From contig NC_134705.1 in NCBI RefSeq assembly GCF_043290135.1, forward strand, positions 41,010,771-41,074,770: a stretch of DNA of 64,000 bases. Reading direction: 5' to 3'. Positions 60,499 through 64,000 of this stretch are shown in pieces. Each line of letters opens with the position of its first letter. The first letter of the stretch is position 1. The notes beneath the pieces were generated by a model. It searched no databases and was not told where the DNA came from. It saw only the letters and a list, made by a program, of their open reading frames with translations. The position numbers were made by a program, and so were the translations under genes. The stretch comes from Rhipicephalus microplus (lineage: Eukaryota; Arthropoda; Arachnida; Ixodida; Ixodidae).

Positions 60499-61446
60499 AT
60501 GGGTGTTGATGTGTGTACGTATCGCGCGCGCATAGGACGCTTCCTTGCGCGCCACATACAACTCAAACAGCAATTCGCTGTCTGGCTCCGTTCAACGGCG
60601 TTTTTTGGTTACTGGAGACCAGGATGCCGTCTACTTGTAGTTTTGTTCAGTGTTGCACACATACTGCTTTGCGCTGGTGACATCGAAACAAATCCAGGGC
60701 CTGACAAAGTAGAGCAGCTATTAGTTTTGGTGAAAGATATAGGACAGACAATTGACAAATTCCAGAAAGAAACTTCAAGCAAGTTGAAGGACCTTCAAAC
60801 GACTATTACAGATACAAAACGGCGACTTTCGAAAATAGAAGAGCGACTTGACGTTATAGACGTCTTACGTAAAGACGTTACAAACGTGAACGAGGTCCTA
60901 CAAGAATCACACGCCCAGCTGAAAAGCCTTGAAACGAAACAGACAGAGCAAGCAGATTTACTGGTCGACGATCTGAATAACAGAATGCGAAGGAATAACC
61001 TAGTCTTCAAAGGTATTCCGGAGCAGACAGCTGAAAAATGGAAGGACACAGAAAAAATAGTATCTGAATTTGTCACACAGCATCTTGGAATTCAATCGGG
61101 TGAAATAGAACGTGCCCACAGAGTAGGGCGAGTCACAGATGATCGAGTTCGGCCGATTGTAGTGAAATTTTTGAACTTCAAAGATAAGAGTAGCATTCTA
61201 AGAAACGCCTACAAGCTACAGAAATCTTCCCCTCGAGTCTGGGTAGAGGAGGATTTCTCGCCAAGGATACAGATGATAAGAAAGAAACTTCGCGATTTCG
61301 TAAAGGTAGAACGAAAGCCTGGCGAAAAGTATAAGCTGCTCTTTGATAAGGTTCTCCTGGGAAATAGATTGTACGGATTAGGGGATACTAATGACAGCAC
61401 AATTGTTCAAATACCAAGGCACGAACCACGTGTAAACACGGCTTGA
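60499..61446 (+). CDS. CR1/L2-like LINE ORF1 with 2A-type ribosome-skipping motif
   Basis: An ATG at 60499 opens MGVDVCTYRARIGRF; 315 residues. Residues 45-59 are hydrophobic (LLVVLFSVAHILLCA), followed directly by GDIETNPGP (residues 60-68), a complete 2A consensus DxExNPGP. Translation should skip the Gly67-Pro68 bond, releasing a 67-residue leader. Residues 70-150 are a heptad coiled coil (EQLLVLVKDIGQTIDKFQKE and on). Then come RRNNLVFKGIPE, IERAHRVGRV, RPIVVKFLNFKDKSSIL and RVWVEEDFSPRIQMIRKKL, matching the RRM-like and C-terminal domains of L1-type ORF1 proteins. It should bind element RNA as a coiled-coil oligomer. The TGA at 61444-61446 is followed by C and by the in-phase ORF2. Confidence 0.88.
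   Translation: MGVDVCTYRARIGRFLARHIQLKQQFAVWLRSTAFFGYWRPGCRLLVVLFSVAHILLCAGDIETNPGPDKVEQLLVLVKDIGQTIDKFQKETSSKLKDLQTTITDTKRRLSKIEERLDVIDVLRKDVTNVNEVLQESHAQLKSLETKQTEQADLLVDDLNNRMRRNNLVFKGIPEQTAEKWKDTEKIVSEFVTQHLGIQSGEIERAHRVGRVTDDRVRPIVVKFLNFKDKSSILRNAYKLQKSSPRVWVEEDFSPRIQMIRKKLRDFVKVERKPGEKYKLLFDKVLLGNRLYGLGDTNDSTIVQIPRHEPRVNTA
60679..60702 (+). promoter_or_regulatory. 2A-like recoding site (D-I-E-T-N-P-G-P)
   Basis: Codons GAC to CCT give the full DxExNPGP motif preceded by LLCAG, as in known 2A peptides. The known effect of this motif is failure to form the Gly-Pro bond while the ribosome continues, giving two proteins from one frame. Confidence 0.88.
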
Positions 61447-64000
61447 CGCAGGAATCGTTGTGCGCATACCTTATCTCTCGTTGTATGTAATTTTCGCAGC
61501 ATCTTGAACAAACAAGATCAACTTGCCACAATCGTTGAATGCTGCACTGCGGATCTAGTTCTCGGTACGGAGACGTGGTTAAATGCTGATGTATCGAACG
61601 GCGAACTCGCTCTGTCTGCTGATTTCAATATTTTCAGAAAGGACAGGTCATACCAGCGGGGTGGCGGCGTAATGATTGCCGTAAAAAGTCATTTTAAGGC
61701 GCAACTATTAGACACAGACGCACACTTAGAAATTTTGTGGATTGTACTGCAACTGTCAGCAGGTGAAACTTGTATTGTCGGGGTATGCTATCGTCCGCCA
61801 GACGCTTCTATCGAGTTTGTCGATAATTTGAATGACTCACTTAGTTTTGTTCAATGCAAACATCCAACATCACCAATAATATTAGCCGGTGATTTTAATT
61901 ATCCGGGAATAGACTGGCGGACATGCACACCTACGGGTGGTACAAGAAGAAATGAATGTATTGATTTCCTTGATACACTTTCATTATTTAACATGACTCA
62001 AATGGTCTCTGTCCCTACACGCGGAAGTTCTGTTCTTGATTTAGTGCTCACTACTGAACCTGAGAATATGCGCGTCCACGTACTAGATTGTATTAGTGAC
62101 CACAATGTTCTACACTGCGAGGCCATGATAAAAGTGGTAAAACCAGAAAAACAGATGAAAGTATTGTACGACTACAAACGAGCTGACGTACTGAACATTC
62201 TGTCCGACCTGTCGTCTTTCTCTGATCACTTTCTCACCAGCCTCCATTCTCGTGACACGAATGAAAACTGGCGAATCGTTCACGAGAAACTCATGCAACT
62301 AAAAAACCAATACATTCCTACAATTACAATCACATCTTCGACTCACAACTCATGGTTCACCTCGCATGTCAAGCGGTGCATCAACAAAAAAAAGCGCTTG
62401 TATTCTAAGGCAAGATTCTCGGGCACCGATGCTGCATGGGAAGAGTACAGAAACTATGCAAAGATATGCGACAGAGAAATAAAAACAGCTAAAGACAAAT
62501 TTTTTAATGAGGATCTACCTGCGCTGCTAACAAACAATACTAAAAAATTTTGGAAAGTGGTAAATCCTAGGAAATGTTCGGGACAGCCAATTCATCTAAC
62601 TAAAGACGATAAACTGTTGTCACCGTCAGAGGCTGCAGAAGAACTGAACTTATTCTTTGGATCTGTTTACACTGAAGAGGAGCCCATTTCGGCCGATTTA
62701 AAATTTGACTCCATTAACGCCACAATGAATGACATCGTGATCACTCCGGAAGGTATCGAATCGGCTATTGAACGTCTTGCAAACAATTCATCCCCTGGAC
62801 CAGATGGTATATGCCCGAAGTTACTTAAAATTACTAAGCCAGTCATATCCCGTATTTTTGTAGCTTTATTTCAGCAGTCAATTGACACTGGATGTGTGCC
62901 TGACACATGGAAAATCGCTCGCGTGACGCCGATATTTAAATCCGGTGATTCATCGATGCCATCTAATTACAGGCCCATTTCACTCACCAGCATACCCTGC
63001 AAATTATTAGAACACATCATATCATCTGCAGTAATGACGTACTTAACCGAGCAAAATTACTTTATTCCTAACCAACATGGTTTCCAGCGCGGGCGTTCAT
63101 GCGAAACACAATTATTCGAATTAGTTACTGACCTCCATTATGCCGTTCATGCGTCTACAATAATTGATGCCGTATTTATCGACCTTGCCAAAGCATTTGA
63201 CAAAGTTCCCCACAGTCGTCTATTAATGAAGCTAGACTGCCTTAAGATAAACCGAAACGTTACCACTTGAATAAATAACTTTTTGTGTAATCGTTATCAA
63301 TTCGTGACTGTAAATGATTGTTCATCTACATTGATTCAAGTTAAATCCGGGGTACCCCAAGGCTCTGTACTTGGACCGATACTGTTTCTCATCTACATTA
63401 ACGACATTTCTAAAAATCTGGCATCTACTACTCGCTTATTTGCCGACGACTGTGTGATTTATAGAAAGATTACTAACCCAAACGACCACACTGCTTTACA
63501 AAAAGACCTTGATAGCATCGCTACTTGGTGCGATCAATGGCAAATGAAAATTAACGCTTCCAAAACAAAAGTAATAACTTTTACGAATACTACCCAGCCC
63601 CCGATCCATTCCTATCTCATTAATGCAATGCCAATAGAACACGTTTCATCAATAAAGTACTTAGGCGTCCATCTTTCCGCCGACCTGTCATGGAATGCCC
63701 ACATTGACGCAATAACATCTAAAGCATCTAAAACACTTGGATTCATTAGACGCCACTTACATCAAGCTAACTGGAAGACAAAACTTACAGCATACACCTC
63801 ACTTGTTCGGTCTAAAATAGAATATGCTTCATTCATTTGGAACCCACATCAAATTTACTTAATTAACAAACTTGAATCCATGCAAAATAAAGCTGCCCGA
63901 TTCATAACCAGAAACTACTTGCGTCATTCGAGCATCACTAATATCAAAGCATCACTGAGCCTCCCATTACTAGAGAAAAGAAGAGTGCTGGCCCTGCTAT
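61447..64000 (+). pseudogene. CR1/L2-like LINE ORF2: endonuclease and RT (one stop, 3' cut by window)
   Basis: In phase with ORF1 after its TGA. The frame has no ATG before the endonuclease begins (SLVVCNFRSILNKQDQL at 61474; the next strands are VLGTETWLNADV, ILAGDFNYPGIDW, SVLDLVLT, CISDHNVL). All key endonuclease residues are present. RT: SSPGPDGICPKLLK, SNYRPISLTSIPCKLLEHII, FIDLAKAFDKV, then TGA at 63268-63270 where Trp is expected (NVTT-stop-INNFLCNRYQF). After it, GVPQGSVLGPILFLIYINDI, RLFADDCVIYRK, KYLGVHLSADLSWNAHID and the thumb continue to the window edge. The element looks young: one nonsense codon in about 2.5 kb. Confidence 0.88.

Overview
This window reads as a repeat-choked stretch of a hard tick (Ixodida) genome. 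The strongest clues are Ruka-type tRNA-derived SINEs, which are known from ticks, the density of RNase H-bearing non-LTR elements, several related Ty3/gypsy families, and a spliced THAP transposase gene. I see no bacterial-type operon, no functional tRNA or rRNA gene and no CRISPR array. Apart from one possible host first exon near 58.2 kb, every recognisable coding sequence belongs to a transposable element.

Layout. 0-2.4 kb: 3' ends of two non-LTR elements. 2.4-3.3 kb: (AC)n and poly-C tracts. 3.35-6.62 kb: an old Mag-like gypsy pol relic (minus) split by two DNA transposons with recognisable insertion signatures, one carrying a Ruka SINE. 7.2-18.3 kb: two head-to-tail, decayed, RNase H-bearing non-LTR elements. 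18.3-20.2 kb: an endonuclease-like scrap, a dispersed repeat and a gypsy RT relic. 20.2-29.4 kb: a nest in which a non-LTR ORF1 is split by gypsy A (plus strand, CACA target duplication), itself split by gypsy B (minus strand, CTAC target duplication). Removing each insertion restores the outer reading frame. 29.9-33.1 kb: a THAP9/P-element-like transposase with an intron, one frameshift and one stop. 33.2-38.3 kb: gypsy C (minus). 38.5-39.3 kb: gypsy D, rearranged with head-to-head LTRs. 39.3-42.5 kb: an RTE-type LINE with an uninterrupted ORF, an 11-bp target duplication and a tRNA-like 5' head. 42.5-49.7 kb: scraps of non-LTR and gypsy E plus a second Ruka. 49.7-54.8 kb: gypsy F with paired 150-bp LTRs. 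54.8-57 kb: another RNase H-bearing LINE relic (minus). 58.2 kb: possible host exon. 59.8 kb: a second SINE family. 60.0 kb to the end: a young CR1/L2-like element whose ORF1 carries a 2A-type ribosome-skipping motif and is separated from ORF2 in the same frame by a single UGA.

How the parts relate. Most units are independent insertions, so the useful order is chronological. The Mag-like relic and the RNase H LINEs are oldest and riddled with stops. Gypsies A-C are intermediate. Gypsy D, the RTE element and the terminal CR1/L2-like element look youngest. Gypsies B, D and F share the same primer-binding-site core, TGGTGGAGG, just inside the LTR, and A retains a degenerate version. The best candidates for unusual biology are the 2A plus in-frame UGA arrangement at 60.5-61.5 kb, the tRNA-like head of the intact RTE element, and the nearly complete THAP transposase. 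All family calls come from motifs read by eye; no database search was possible.
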